Below are positions 30,236 to 41,368 of a DNA stretch of 64,000 nt, one piece after another; the first letter of the stretch is position 1; each line of letters starts with the position of its first letter. Position numbers and translations under genes: made by a program. The notes beneath the pieces are model-generated. The model saw only the letters and a list, made by a program, of their open reading frames with translations. It made no database searches and was not told the DNA's origin. The stretch is from positions 1 through 64,000 of the forward strand of contig NW_024468249.1 in assembly GCF_002104995.1 (NCBI RefSeq), written 5' to 3'. This stretch comes from Linderina pennispora (Eukaryota; Kickxellomycota; Kickxellomycetes; Kickxellales; Kickxellaceae).

Positions 30236-32272
30236 TTATGCCTCCAGCAGCTTCTTGACGGCAGCGCGGTTGACAGTACCATCAGCAAACGCCAGCTGGT
30301 TTTTGAGCGAGAAAGGCTCCGAAACCAGCTTGACTACAAAGCTATCGCCCAGCTCCGCAGCCCACGTAAAGCCCTTACTGGCAGCGACCTTGAGCAGCTC
30401 AGCGCGCACATACTCAGCACACCACGGGTAATCCTGGATTTGCTTCATCTTGTACGTCTTCTTCTTCATGTGGGCGACGCGGTACAGGGCCATCGGGCGT
30501 GGGTGCGCAACTACCGAGACCTTGCGCGACTTGGAATCAGCAAACACGCAGACATCAGGTAATCACGTTGGTTGACAGCAGCGTGCGCTCAAGCGGTTGG
30601 GCCAGGACCAGGCCAGAGGCAGCGTCCGACTTGGTAATGGTGCTCAGCGGGCCGATGATATCAAAGGTACCATTGGGGAGGATCTCGGCGGTAACAGGCA
30701 GCGTCAGCCAGCCGTCGTTGAGCGCAACCGGGTCCTCGTTCCACAGGGCCGCTGAGACGTTGGAGCCGCGGATCGCGACAGAGCCACGCGGGTTGGGCTT
30801 GTCCTCAACCGTGAAGGGGTTGGTGTCAATCAGCTTGATCTCGTTGCAGGCTAGCGGGGCGCCGACGTTGTGGTTCTCGATGGCCGACGCATAATCGTAG
30901 AACATTCCGGCGGTGGCTACACCGGCGGTCTGAGCAGTGCCAAACATGGGGATGACGTTGGCACCGTGCAGGGCGCGGAACCACTCGACATGCTTGGAGG
31001 GAACATCGGCGGACAGATACAGCAGGCGCAGCTTGCCACCGATCACATTGCGGTAGTGGCGGAGGTAGGCAAAGTCGGTAAAGTTGCGCTTAGGGCGCAT
31101 GCCGCGCATCAGGGTGTCGACAACGGACTTGTAGCCGCGGTGGAACAGATTGGCCTCGAACTTGGGGTACTTTTCAATGTGCGAGTAGAAGAGCTGGAAG
31201 AAGTCGCTGGTGATGGTGGTGTTCATGTAGGTGAAGGTGGGCTTGAAAGGGTAGGCCTGGGTGGCAAACAGCTCGGCGTCAGTAGTCTCGCAGACGCAGA
31301 TCGGGCAGCCGCTCAGCAGCGCAGTGTTGAGGAAGCTCAGGTTGGTTGGCTCGGCCATGGGCATGACAGACATGAACGAATCCTTGCTAGTCAGAGCCTT
31401 GTCAGCAGGCAGGTTAGCCAGAATGCCTGAAACAGCGCCAAGGGCGTTAGCGTGCGAAACAATTACGCCACGCAGCTTCGATGATTCGTCCTTCTCGTAG
31501 AGGACGTAGGCGGGGTCGGTGGGGGCAATGCTGACATCCTTGTCGAGGCCTTCGCCCTGCTGGAGCTCCTCGAACGACGCAACAGCGACTGCTGAGCGCA
31601 CGGCCTCGGCCTCGTCGGATCCATCGAGCTCACCGAGCACCACAGCGTGGGCCAGCGAGGTGCCAGCGAGCAGACCACCGAGCTTGAGCGCAAGCTCCGT
31701 AGACGTAACCAGCACCTGGGCCTTTGAGTGAGCAATAACCGCAGCGATGTTCTCGGGCGTCTCCTCGACATACACAGGCACAGCAACGACACCAGCCTCC
31801 AAACACGCCTGGTACGCAACAAGGAACTCGGCCGAGCCCTTCAGAGCAATAACTGCCGCCGCCTTGCCTCCGTTTGCCTTGGATCATGCGCTGAAGACCG
31901 CCGGCAAAGGCGCCAATATGGGCGGCGACCTCGTCGACAGCGACCTTGGCGATCTTGGACTCCGACTCGAAAAACAGTACCGCATCAGGATTAGGCCGAG
32001 GGTCGCACGGCACGAATTGCGTCACGAAGGTTCTCGAATTCCGATGAGGGACTCGACAGAAGGTTGGTCCCTTCGGGCGTGCGCTTTGAGCGGTAGACAG
32101 CACTCTCGTGCGATGACTCGCGCACCTTGCTGACCGACGACTGCTCGGCCAGCTGCAGCGGATGGATGTCGGGCTGGTTTGCCTGGGGAGAAAAATAGTA
32201 ACCGTAGACGATCGCGGCCACGGCGGCCACGGCGGTCAGAAACAGAACAGCGGGGTCAACTGGGAGAGACAT
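30236..32272 (-). CDS. Long-chain acyl-CoA synthetase-like protein with lost ATP-binding motifs (probable pseudoenzyme)
   Basis: The fold is that of ACSL-type adenylate-forming enzymes. It has an N-terminal membrane anchor (LFLTAVAAVAAIVYGYYF), HPLQLAEQSSVSKVRESSHE, AYQACLEAGVVAVPVY, GGKLRLLYLSADVPSKHV, VGAPLACNEIKLIDTNPF, PNPRGSVAIRG, and the C-terminal VRAELLKVAASKGFTWAAEL...FSLKNQLAFADGTVNR. The ATP/phosphate loop, normally YTSGTTGxPKG, reads LYEKDESSKLRGVIVSH. The hinge DGWxxTGD reads DGWLTLPV, and the following Lys-rich motif is absent. Adenylation is therefore unlikely. Three single surplus bases (about 32000, 31875 and 30553) break the frame; corrected length is 677 aa, normal for the family. 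Purifying selection on the rest suggests a binding or regulatory role (inference). A TATAAAG on the minus strand near 32402-32408 is about 130 bp upstream. Confidence 0.78.
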
Positions 32273-32669
32273 TATAGTTTGCTTACAGGCTATATGGGAG
32301 AATAGGGATTAAAGAGAGGAGAGGCGGAGAGAAGTGTAGGAACTAGCAAGGGGGTTTATCAATGGTGCTCTGCATCCTGGGATCAGGGCCGCCCCGCCTG
32401 GCCTTTATAGCACGCGGGCCGGGCGGGCAGGCCCTTCTTCTCTTGGGTTCGGCTGGCGATGCAGCCTTGGCGGCAGTCTTGCAGAGCGCTGTGTGCGCGC
32501 CATTGGCTGCCCATGGAAATGAGCCCACCCCGGCGCCCGGGCCTTTTCGCGGAAGGGGCGCGCATTCGCAGGATTGGCGCTGCTTTCCAGCATAGATGAG
32601 GCAAATCAGCCCACGGACGATCCACCAGTCTCTGGCTATCAGTGATGAATGTATTTGCAGAACCGCGTG
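32273..32669. promoter_or_regulatory. Promoter region of the ACSL-like gene and QRI7 3' end
   Basis: 397 bp with no coding evidence. Minus-strand TATAAAG at about 32402-32408 suggests a TATA-dependent start for the ACSL-like gene. Confidence 0.45.
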
Positions 32670-33831
32670 TTAGAAGCTGCTGTCCCGCTGCCGGTAGCCC
32701 ATGCGCTTCAGGTCCTCGAGCGGCCAGCGCTGGATAAAGTCAATCGTGTATGGGATCCAGCAGGCCTCGCTGCAGGCGCTCCATGCCGGCCCAGGCAATC
32801 ATAACGCCATTATCTGTGCACAGTCCGCGGTGGCGGGCAGACCAGGGCAACGCCATTCAGAGCTGCCAGCTCCTGCAGGCTGCTGCGGATGACCAGGTTG
32901 CTGGCAACGCCGCCGCTGGCCACCAGCGCCGTCAGCGGCACGCCCATTTCCTTTGCGCGCTTAAACGCCAGCGCGGTCTTCTTCACCAAGTGGCGTGCTG
33001 CTGTGGACTGGAAGGCTGCTGCGACGTCGGCCTGGTCCTGGCGCTTGGCAGGGATCAAATTCGCGCGTGTCCTTCATCCGCCGGATGCGTGTTTTGAGCC
33101 CCGAGAAGCTAAAGTCGGGCGATGTTGATGTGCCCGACTTGTCCATGGGCACTGGCAGCGGGAACCGGCTCGGCTCGCCTTCGCGCGCCAGCAGCTCGAG
33201 AGCTGGGCCAGGTCCGCCGCCGTCCTGTGCATCGATCCAGGGGATGCCCAGATCCCGGGCAACCTTGTCGAAGGCTTCGCCGATGCTGTCGTCGCGGGTA
33301 GTACCGATCTGTGTGTACTCGTTCACGTCGTGAACAACGATACTCAGCGTGTGGCCGCCGCTGATCAGCAGGCACAGGTAGGGGAATTGCAGGGACGAGC
33401 CCATCCGGGCCATCAGAGCATGGGCCTCCATGTGGTGCACACCCACCAGGGGCTTGCCGTGGACTGCCGCCAGTGTTTTCCCAGCCGCCACGCAGACCGC
33501 CAGGCTGGCTGGCAGTCCTGGGCCGCGGGTCACAGCGATGGCATCGAGATCAGCGATAGTCAGACTGGCTTTTTCGAGCGTGGTGCGCACGACATGGGCA
33601 TGTGCTTGAGATGACTGTTGGCTGCCAGGCCAGGCACAATACCGCCGTGCTGTTCGTGGAACCGCGTACTGGTGCTGGTTGGTTTCGGATAGGATTTGGC
33701 CGTCGCTGGTGACGATCGCTGCGGCGGTGTCATCGCACGGACGATTCAAGCCCGAGGATCCGCAGCGGACGGGTCGACAGGCGTCGTGCGTGCGTGCTAA
33801 ATGCCAGGCGCTGCAGTCGGGTGCGAAGCAT
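32670..33831 (-). CDS. QRI7: Mitochondrial tRNA N6-threonylcarbamoyladenosine transferase (Qri7/OSGEPL1)
   Basis: Qri7 transfers the threonylcarbamoyl group to A37 of ANN-decoding mitochondrial tRNAs. It is a Kae1/TsaD-family ASKHA ATPase. The N-terminus MLRTRLQRLAFSTHARRLST is a basic, Arg/Ser-rich mitochondrial targeting sequence. ILGLESSCDDTAAAIV, the metal-binding HHMEAH, LISGGHT, DDSIGEAFDKVARDLGI and the ALVASGGVASN ATP-binding loop are all present. It ends LCTDNGVMIAW then PLEDLKRMGY. Four single surplus bases (about 33737, 33055, 32830 and 32750) interrupt the frame between conserved blocks. Removing them gives 385 aa, normal for the family. Confidence 0.9.
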
Positions 33832-34038
33832 GGCTGAATTGGCTTAGGAAATGAGAAGCAGGCTGTGCAATGCTAGAGTAAGCGGGTTGCATATCGGTAA
33901 GCAAGAGTGAGATTGCAACCCAACCATTTTTCTTTAGCCCTTATGCTTCGCCGCAGACCCAGAAGTCGCCTGCTTGTCTCTGCAATTCGTTCCTGCTACA
34001 ATTTCAACTTCCCACCCCCTTTCGCTATTCAATTCACG

Positions 34039-35443
34039 ATGAACACACTGCTCTGGAAAACGCTGGCGCCGGCCCGGTCGCTGTCAAAAGCACAGGAGCT
34101 CTTGATAACAAATGGCATTAACCGCAAGGTGTTTGCTGCATCGCCTCGGCGCTTTTCGGCCATGGCCTGTCAGCCAGCTCACAGCCCCGCTCAGCAACAG
34201 CAGCAGCAGAGGCTGCACCGCCGGTACATGTCATTCAACATGTTTGATCTACTGCCAGACCTCGAGCGCTTGAAGACGAAAAGGTCGCGGAAGCTGGAGG
34301 CAGCCGTGGGCAAGGGCAAGGTGCGACCCGATTTTCTGTCTGGTTTTGAGCATCTGACAAAGCCGCTGGGCGACAACCAGCCCAAGAAGCCGAAGCCAGA
34401 GACATTCGTGGCCAAGGAGCCGGTTCGCGTTGATCCGAACCAGCAAACGCCAGAGCTGACGCTGCGGTGCACGGAGCTGGACAAGGAGGGTAATGTGACA
34501 GGTGCGTGCGGGTGAGTTCCAGAAGTCAGAGCTGTGCGCGCAACATGGCCTGCAGCCGCGCGACCTGCGCAAAATCGACAGCAAGTTCGTCAACCAGATG
34601 CCAGCAATCCTGGTGCGCCGCCATGCAATCCTTGTCAACCTGCTGCACATCCGCGCCCTGATCGAGGCCGACCGGGTCGTGCTCTTCGATTCGATCGGCT
34701 CCGCCAGCAACTACAACCAGAGCATGCTTGTCTACGAGCTGCAGGAGCGGCTACGCAGCAGCCAAGGCGCTCTGGCGGCCGACGGCGAGTCGCAGCAGCC
34801 ATTCGAGTTCCGCGCACTAGGAAGCAATGTTGATCAGCGTAGTCAATTCGCTGCAGAGCGACGAGGAGGTGCTGGTGAATCTTGGTCCAAAATCTACTGG
34901 CATATTTGGAAGAAAGCGTTGACCGCTCGAAGCTGCGTGAACTGCTGCAGTACTCGAAGAAGCTGTCACGCTTCGAGCAGAAGGCGCTGAATATCAGAGA
35001 TGCGATCGAGGAGGTGCTGGAGCAGGACGAGGATCTGGCCGCCATGTATCTGACCCAAAAGATCAATGGCGACACGCGCGCTGTCACTGACCACGATGAG
35101 GTCGAGCTGATGATGGAGACGTATCTGAAGCAGGTTGAGGAGATTGTCAACCACGTCGAATCTGTGTCCTCACATGTGCGCACCACTGAGGATGTTGTCA
35201 ACATCATCCTCGACTCGCAGCGAAACAGTCTGCTGCTGCTGGAGATCAGGCTGACCATTCTGACCGTCGGCCTGAGCACCGGTACGTTCCTGTCGGGCCT
35301 GTTTGGCATGAACCTGGTCAATACACTAGAGAAGCAGCCCGACGGCCTTTTACTTTGTGTCGGGCGTCGCCTTTACGTCCATCGTCACCCTGACCGTCAT
35401 TGGCCTGCGGGCCATGCGCAAGGTGTTGCGAAAGATAAACTAG
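34039..35443 (+). CDS. MRS2: Mitochondrial inner-membrane magnesium channel (Mrs2/Lpe10)
   Basis: Mrs2 is a CorA-family Mg2+ channel of the inner mitochondrial membrane. A presequence rich in Arg/Ser (MNTLLWKTLAPARSLSK) leads to the N-terminal domain. LQPRDLRKIDSK, FEFRALEAML and RLTILTVGLSTGTFLSGLFGMN follow, the last being transmembrane helix 1 ending in the essential GMN motif. The second helix (FYFVSGVAFTSIVTLTVIGL) and a basic matrix tail (RKVLRKIN) finish at TAG 35441-35443. Four single surplus bases (about 34500, 34824, 34891 and 35350) break the frame; corrected length is 466 aa, as in yeast Mrs2. AATAAA follows 13 bp after the stop. Confidence 0.92.
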
Positions 35444-35701
35444 AACATTTTGTAGAATAAATTACGCTGGGCCTGCCGGCTCGCCATTCCAGAGAAACCG
35501 AGCCGTGATATTTCTACGCTTGTGAGCAGCGCTTGAAATTTTTCTTAGCTAAACGCCTTTTTTTTTTTTCTTCCTTTGCCTTTTCAATTTCCAACCTAAT
35601 TCATCTCTACACCTCCCTGTACTCAAATCAGCACCCAGACTTTCTCTATAGAGGCGGGCGAAAAACAACAAAACCACAGTTCTCTCATTTCAACACAGGA
35701 C

Positions 35702-36427
35702 ATGTACGCAGCACCAACCAAAGCGCCCGCGGCCACGACGAAGACACGCGATGCGACGAATTACTCGGCCACGCCGGCCGCCTCCCAGACAAAGCTCGTG
35801 CAGTACAAGCGCGACAAGCCCGCGCAGCCCGCGACGGCGCCGTCTGTGTGGGGCACCGAGTCGCGGTTATTCCCGGCCGACGGCCAACATCCGCTGCGCT
35901 CGGCGTGGGCTTTCTGGTTCATGCACCGCGCGCCCGGCGAGAAAATCACCGACTACGAGTCGGCCATGATCCGCCTGGCTAGTTTCGGCACTGTCGAAGG
36001 GTTCTGGGGCGTGTACAGTCATCTTCTGCGTCCGAACCAGGTCCCGACGATCACTGATTATCATCTGTTCCGGGACTCTGTGCGGCCTGTGTGGGAAGAC
36101 CCGGCGAACATGAATGGCGGCAAGTGGATGATCCGCTTGAGGAAGGGGCTGGCAACGCGTCTGTGGGAGCGCCTGGCAATGGCTGTTGTCGGCGATGTCT
36201 TTGATGTGGGCGACGAGGTCTGCGGTATCGTGCTGTCTATAAGGAATTCGGAGGACATTCTGTCGTTGTGGAATCGCACTGCTGTCGACGCCAAAACCAA
36301 TGTGCATATTCGCGATATCATTAAGCAGGTCCTCGAGGTCCCTGCAGAAACCATCATGGAGTACAAGGCACATAACGATTCACTCAAGGACAACTCTAGT
36401 TTTCGCAACACCGATGTCTACAAATAG
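35702..36427 (+). CDS. Class II eIF4E (4EHP-like) cap-binding protein
   Basis: Binds the mRNA 5' cap. Class II members often repress rather than start translation. The intact 241-residue frame has HPLRSAWAFWFMHRAPG, FGTVEGFWGVYSHLLRP, PVWEDPANMNGGKWMIRLRK and IMEYKAHNDSLKDNS. The second cap-stacking Trp (in VWED) is kept, while the first Trp of class I eIF4E is replaced by Tyr in ITDYES. The 'NGGKW(I/M)IRLRKGLA.R.WE' block and the TIMEYK(A/T)H ending are characteristic of 4EHP. The N-terminal 50 residues are low-complexity. The AATAAA-type signal shortly after the stop fits a normal 3' end. Confidence 0.92.
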   Translation: MYAAPTKAPAATTKTRDATNYSATPAASQTKLVQYKRDKPAQPATAPSVWGTESRLFPADGQHPLRSAWAFWFMHRAPGEKITDYESAMIRLASFGTVEGFWGVYSHLLRPNQVPTITDYHLFRDSVRPVWEDPANMNGGKWMIRLRKGLATRLWERLAMAVVGDVFDVGDEVCGIVLSIRNSEDILSLWNRTAVDAKTNVHIRDIIKQVLEVPAETIMEYKAHNDSLKDNSSFRNTDVYK

Positions 36428-36871
36428 GCGCCAAATAAAATGATGGTTGAACATTCTTGTGTATTTTGGAGGTTGAAAAGATGTGAAGAAAAATGGAAAC
36501 ACGGATAGAAAAAGTATTAGAGCCAAGAAAAGGTGAAAAGAAGGAGGGATGAAGAGGGATTGCAGTCTCGCGCTTGGAGGAAGAAAAGGGGGAGATGCTG
36601 TAGATAACTAGAAGCGAGGTCGGGTGCTGGGGTTGTTTGTCGCAACCATGAGAAATATAAAGAATCGTGATATATGAAACCGATAATTACACATATGGCA
36701 CTCGGTGATGGTTACGTACAACATACTGAATGCCGGTACGCAAGTAACCGTATCTCGCCATTCGGTCTTCCTCGGGGCTCGAACGTTGAGATTTTCGCCG
36801 GCGCCGAATAAAGTATCAATGGTAGAAATAATAATGACACACGGGAGCCTTCGGATGGAGCCGCTGCAGAT
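36428..36871. other. Intergenic between convergent genes
   Basis: 444 bp between the eIF4E stop and the end of the Ig-like-domain gene. It holds a polyadenylation signal close to the eIF4E stop. No gene seen. Confidence 0.5.
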
Positions 36872-39800
36872 CTAGGGCATGAACATGCTGAGCTGCGTGT
36901 TTGGGACCACATGGACCGTGAACGACGTTTCGAGGCGGCACACTACACAATTGCGGGGAGCCTCAGTTAGCGACAAGACATTCAGAATGCATCCACTGGC
37001 TCAGGCACATAGATTCCCTCTCCTGCTTACCTTCTTTGCCTTGGTAGTAGCTGGCAACCACGTTGATGTTGCAGTCAACAGCATCGGATGGGGGAATCCC
37101 ACGCAGCGAGTTGCTCTCCCAGCGGAGCCACGCAGGCAGCCACGGCGAATGAAAGTACACCTTTGGCGCTCTGACCTGAGGGTCCCAGATCGTCGGGGTC
37201 CACTCGTACGGCACGCCGATGACGGCCTTGGGCGGCGGGCTCGCAATCCGCCTCACAAACTCCTTGAACCACCAGCTGTTCCGCGAGATCTTTTTCGCCT
37301 CGACGTTCCACACGTGGTGGCCCTTGCTCTTGGCTTTCTTGCCGTCTTCGTTGAACCGCGAGATGTACCTTTGCTGGTGTAGGTAGTTGCGCAGCTGCTG
37401 TTTGCTCACCACCTGCTCTGTCATTCCGGCCTCGCGCTCGATGAACTCGCGGTATGCGTTCGAGAATGCCTGGATCCGGAACCGGAACGTGCGGTACTCG
37501 GTGCATTGCTCCAGCTTCTCCAGCTTCTTGGCCATCTGCGTTTGATGACTACAGATCGATGATGGAGCGGATATTAGTAGATCGTGTGCAAGCCGACTAT
37601 AATCAGAGTGCTATAGCTGCTCTGAGGAAAACAGCGGATCGCAGCGGGTTATGTACGCATGGATTGAAGCACCTTAGCGCGAATGCAGGTGAATGTGAGC
37701 GTGCATACCGGCCAAAGCCCAATGGCAGTCCGCATAATGAGCGCGACCGGCGTTCACAGGATTGGCTGGAAGAAAGATTGAGAGAAAGGGCGAGGAAAAA
37801 AAGCGGCCGCCATGTAAAGCGAGGCGGCATTGGATACACAACGTGCGAGCACCATGCAAGCCCCTTGCTTGCTTGCACATCAAACAGAGCAACACCATTT
37901 TCTCAGCTCGGCGCTCAGCGAGATCTACTCCAATTAATAGCCCCACCTCACTGAGAACCTGATGGTTGCGGCAGGTTAAATGGCACAAATAATTGCGTAC
38001 ATACATGAATGCATAAAACGATCATGTATCGCCAAATATGCATCCATGTATAAGCCCTGGATGGGAGAGACAGTGGAGGCAAGCGCAACAGCACTGGGAG
38101 CAGCCGGGTGCAAAAAAAGAAAACCTGCTGCAATCTCGCTCGTCCTAAATATTGCATGACGACGCAAACACAGGTCGACAGTTCTCAACTGCATATGGAA
38201 AGACCGACTGGCGTTTCTCATAGGCGGAAAATCCGCTCCTGGTCAATCCTTCACAATATGCGGCCCTGAGCAACCCATGTTTGCTAGAAACCCCGCAGAC
38301 ACCTCGAGGTAAGCACAGAAAGCAGGTTTGCGAGTGTTGGGTAATAGAAGGGGGAAGCTGACAACATTCGACATGTACCGGCAGCACTCAGGCTCGCAAA
38401 AGCGTGTAGCGCGAAAAAAAAAAAAAAGGAAAACAGATCCACACTACCCCCACCCGTCAGCTAGACACGCAATCCGCTAAAAATAGACGGGCGCGATGAG
38501 GCATGGCTGAATGCGCCCGGATGCAGCCAAATGCACGAGGCAGGAGCAGCAAATACGCAGAATGAATCCCCAGAAAGCACGTCCTCAGGGGTTGGGCTGC
38601 AATGGGAATAATCCGTTTCCTCCATGGGAATGGGTTGGAGGAATATGGTGAGGTAGGGGTCATGTAGTGAGGCGCAAGACCCATGTGGAGGGAAGGGAGG
38701 TTAATGCAAATCCAGGCTCAGCGCCATCGTTATTGTTTGTGTGATTGGCCGGCCATGTGTGGGAAAATCCTGGCTGGCAAAGTTTTCCCTTCAAAACAAG
38801 GTAGGAAGCCAGTCAGACCGCAAGCGGTAGCAAGGTCAAGGCGGGATTTTGGAATGACGGGTCATTACCGGTGAGTGTGCGTGTGAAAAGCAAGATTTGG
38901 AAGTTGGGGCACGAGGATGGAAATGGAGCACATAGAGCGGCAGAGCGTCATTGGGCCGCATAGGGCAGGTTTTTTGGGCGAGTGCTGTGCGGAGCAAACA
39001 GACGCACAGGAGGGCTGTTAAACGGTTGGCATGTGAGAGCTCAGCCGGCAGCACAAACTTACATTGATTCTCCTTCCGAATCGACCGTGATGTCTACAAT
39101 GAAGCAGCAGGGTGTTTTTGGTTGTCCAGTCAGCACTAGCGGATCCAGCACATAATACAGGCTGGAAATGTTGCACCATTTCCATATCCATCCAGGGGAA
39201 TCCAAATATGGAAGAGTTTCTCGGCAAGTCACTTACTGTTGGAGCAGATCTGTTCTAGATACTTCATAAACAACTCGTCCAGCCGAGATACCAGGTCCAG
39301 GTCCAGCGTCTGTTCCGTGGGCGAGGCCGAGCTGGCCTCAAGAATCGAGGGACCGCCGACCATGTAGCTCTGCGTGTAATCCTACATATCGACCAAGAGG
39401 GACCAGTGCATTCGTGAGAACACGGCTGAGGCGAGACATGTCGGTGAATGCGAACCAAAAATTGGGGAGCAGCATATCCCCCAAACGCACCCTGCTGCTT
39501 TCAAATGCTCTTACCTCCAGATAGTCTGGCATTGGCTGCTCGCTGGCGACAGACTGCATGTCCATGGCTGAGAACTTGATGTCAGGAATGCCACCCTGGT
39601 GTTCCATCCCAACGCTGATCCCCAGACGGCCGGCGGTGCCCGTATTCGGAATAGGGATCGTGTGCGCGGCAGCCGCGGCAGCCACTGCAGCGGCGACCTG
39701 TGCGACGGACTGCTGCCCACTCGGGAGATGTGCACCTGTGGAAGCGTGGATCCCCGGGTAGCTGCCCTGGCGCATTGTATTAGGAAGCCCCATTCCGGAC

Positions 39801-41368
39801 ATCTGACCACTGGCGCTGACCGGATGGAAATAGTGCTGCTGGGGGTTGTACTGCTGCATTGGGGCCAGTCCGGACTGCGATGGCTGGCGGAAGCGGTCCA
39901 TATGCATTGGTGCAATGGGCTTGGGCAGGCTCGAGGGCTGCTGGTGCTGCATGTGCTGGTGCTGCTGGCTGGGCACTGCCATGTACCGCATCTGGCCATC
40001 CAGCTGCCCGTGCATCTGGTACTGGTGACTGGCCGCAGGTGCCAATGCATGCTGCGCGATTGGGCTGACGCTCGTGCTGCTTGCAAGGGCGGCGGTTACT
40101 GTCATTGAGCGATCAGCTGACGACATTGGCTGCTGGTAGAGCAGCATGCTGTAGTCGGGGCTGGTGAACATTTGGGCTCTGGCCCAGCAATGTAAACGGC
40201 TGCTGCAGATGCGGGGTCGATACCGAGTTGGCTGTGGACACGGTTGTCACAGGATGCGGGGGTGGAGATGGAGGCTGAAATGGCTGGCAGCACTGCAGGC
40301 TGGCATGACGGGATGGTCATCAAGGCGCGCGAATTGGCTACTGCCATGGCTACAGCGTCAGCAGGCGAGCTTGCCGCAGTAACTGCCGAATGAATCGATC
40401 CCACTTGCTGTTGCTGGCTGTGCTGCGACTGCGGACTGCGGCTGCTCAGCTGACAGCATGCCTGCGCTCTCGGCACGTTGCTGCTCGTGCACATATTGTT
40501 GCGAGGCCGAGTATGCCGGCTGTGAGTAGTGGTATGGGTATGACAGCGACGGATTCGCCATTGCCAGGGTAGTTGCCGAGTAATGCGGCAGTGGGGGCTG
40601 GCTAATCGGCAGCGGCGAAGTAGTGGCTGACTGTGAAGTGTGCCACCATCGGTGCGTGGTGGCCGCTGGGGCTAGTGCTGGCGGTAGGGATTTCATTATC
40701 AATAGCCTACAGAAGCACAAGTGTCGCGTGGGTCGGCGTGGGTTAGTTGCTGAATTCCGAGGTAAAAGGCAAAGAATATGCCGATGCATGTGCACGAGCA
40801 ATACGGAGTTTTTCACAGTCATATGAAACAGACGCTTGCAACGGAAAACAGCGCCATTGATAAGGAGAATCAGTACCTACCTTTGAATCAGTGCGTCGCC
40901 GCTTGGCCTGAGGCATTTCAGGAGTCATTGGGGGTTCCTATCAGGTACCAAAAGAGTATTAGCATAAAAAGTCGCGGCGAAAAGACATGGAGCTGAGGAT
41001 GGAGTACTAAAAAACAAAAAAGAGGCAGGTTTGTTTGTTTGTCGCAATCCGGAGGCGACAAAAAACATTCCAGTCCAAGCGCAGTAGCAACAAGGGGAGA
41101 GCGAGAAAAAAGCGTACCTTTGTCTGGTTTTGCGACAAGCGATTGCACAGAGTCACGATTGCGCGGTTAGCTTCTTCGAGTTGGTAGAGTGTAGCTTGCT
41201 GGTCACCTCGCATGCTTAGCGATCTGGCTGTTTGAATCTTCTGCAGTATGCTACTATAGAAGCCGAAGAGGATGTCAGCACACACCTGTGATTAGACGAA
41301 ATGGCTGGATCGCGTGTGTAATTCTAATGTGCGGTACTGTACCTGTCAAACAGCTCTAGCTGGTTCAT
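36872..41368 (-). CDS. Eight-exon gene for a conserved fungal protein with a C-terminal Ig-like fold, probably nuclear
   Basis: Exons (minus): 41368-41343 (MNQLELFDR), about 41296-41118, 40937-40881 (EPPMTPEMPQAKRRRTDSK, a likely nuclear signal), 40706-39515 (Gln/Ala/Pro/Ser-rich), 39381-39237, the 31-nt 39093-39063, 37548-37031 and 36942-36872. Donors are GTAAGT/GTAGGT-like, acceptors TAG. From 39381 onward the spliced frame is continuous: RLDELFMKYLEQICSN, then NITVDSEGESIHQTQMAKKL, RFNEDGKKAKSKGHHVWNVE, IGVPYEWTPTIWDPQ and the end TQLSMFMP. The closing part resembles putative Ig (He_PIG-like) domains. The arrangement matches an uncharacterised group of fungal proteins; I know no function. 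The join of exons 1 and 2 is out of frame by one base, and the Q-rich exon has frame changes near 40620, 40400 and 40150. Confidence 0.68.
37549..39062 (-). other. 1.5-kb intron of the Ig-like-domain gene
   Basis: The donor GTAAGT at 39062 and acceptor CTGTAG at 37549 join GAATCAAT to TCATCAAACG, giving ESIHQTQMAKK in frame. At 1,514 nt it is many times longer than other introns in this window (79-181 nt). I found no gene inside it on either strand. Confidence 0.65.

Noticed and set aside
30870-31430. A 186-codon plus-strand open frame
   Set aside because: Antisense to the ACSL-like gene; Val/Gly/Ala-rich composition typical of a shadow frame.
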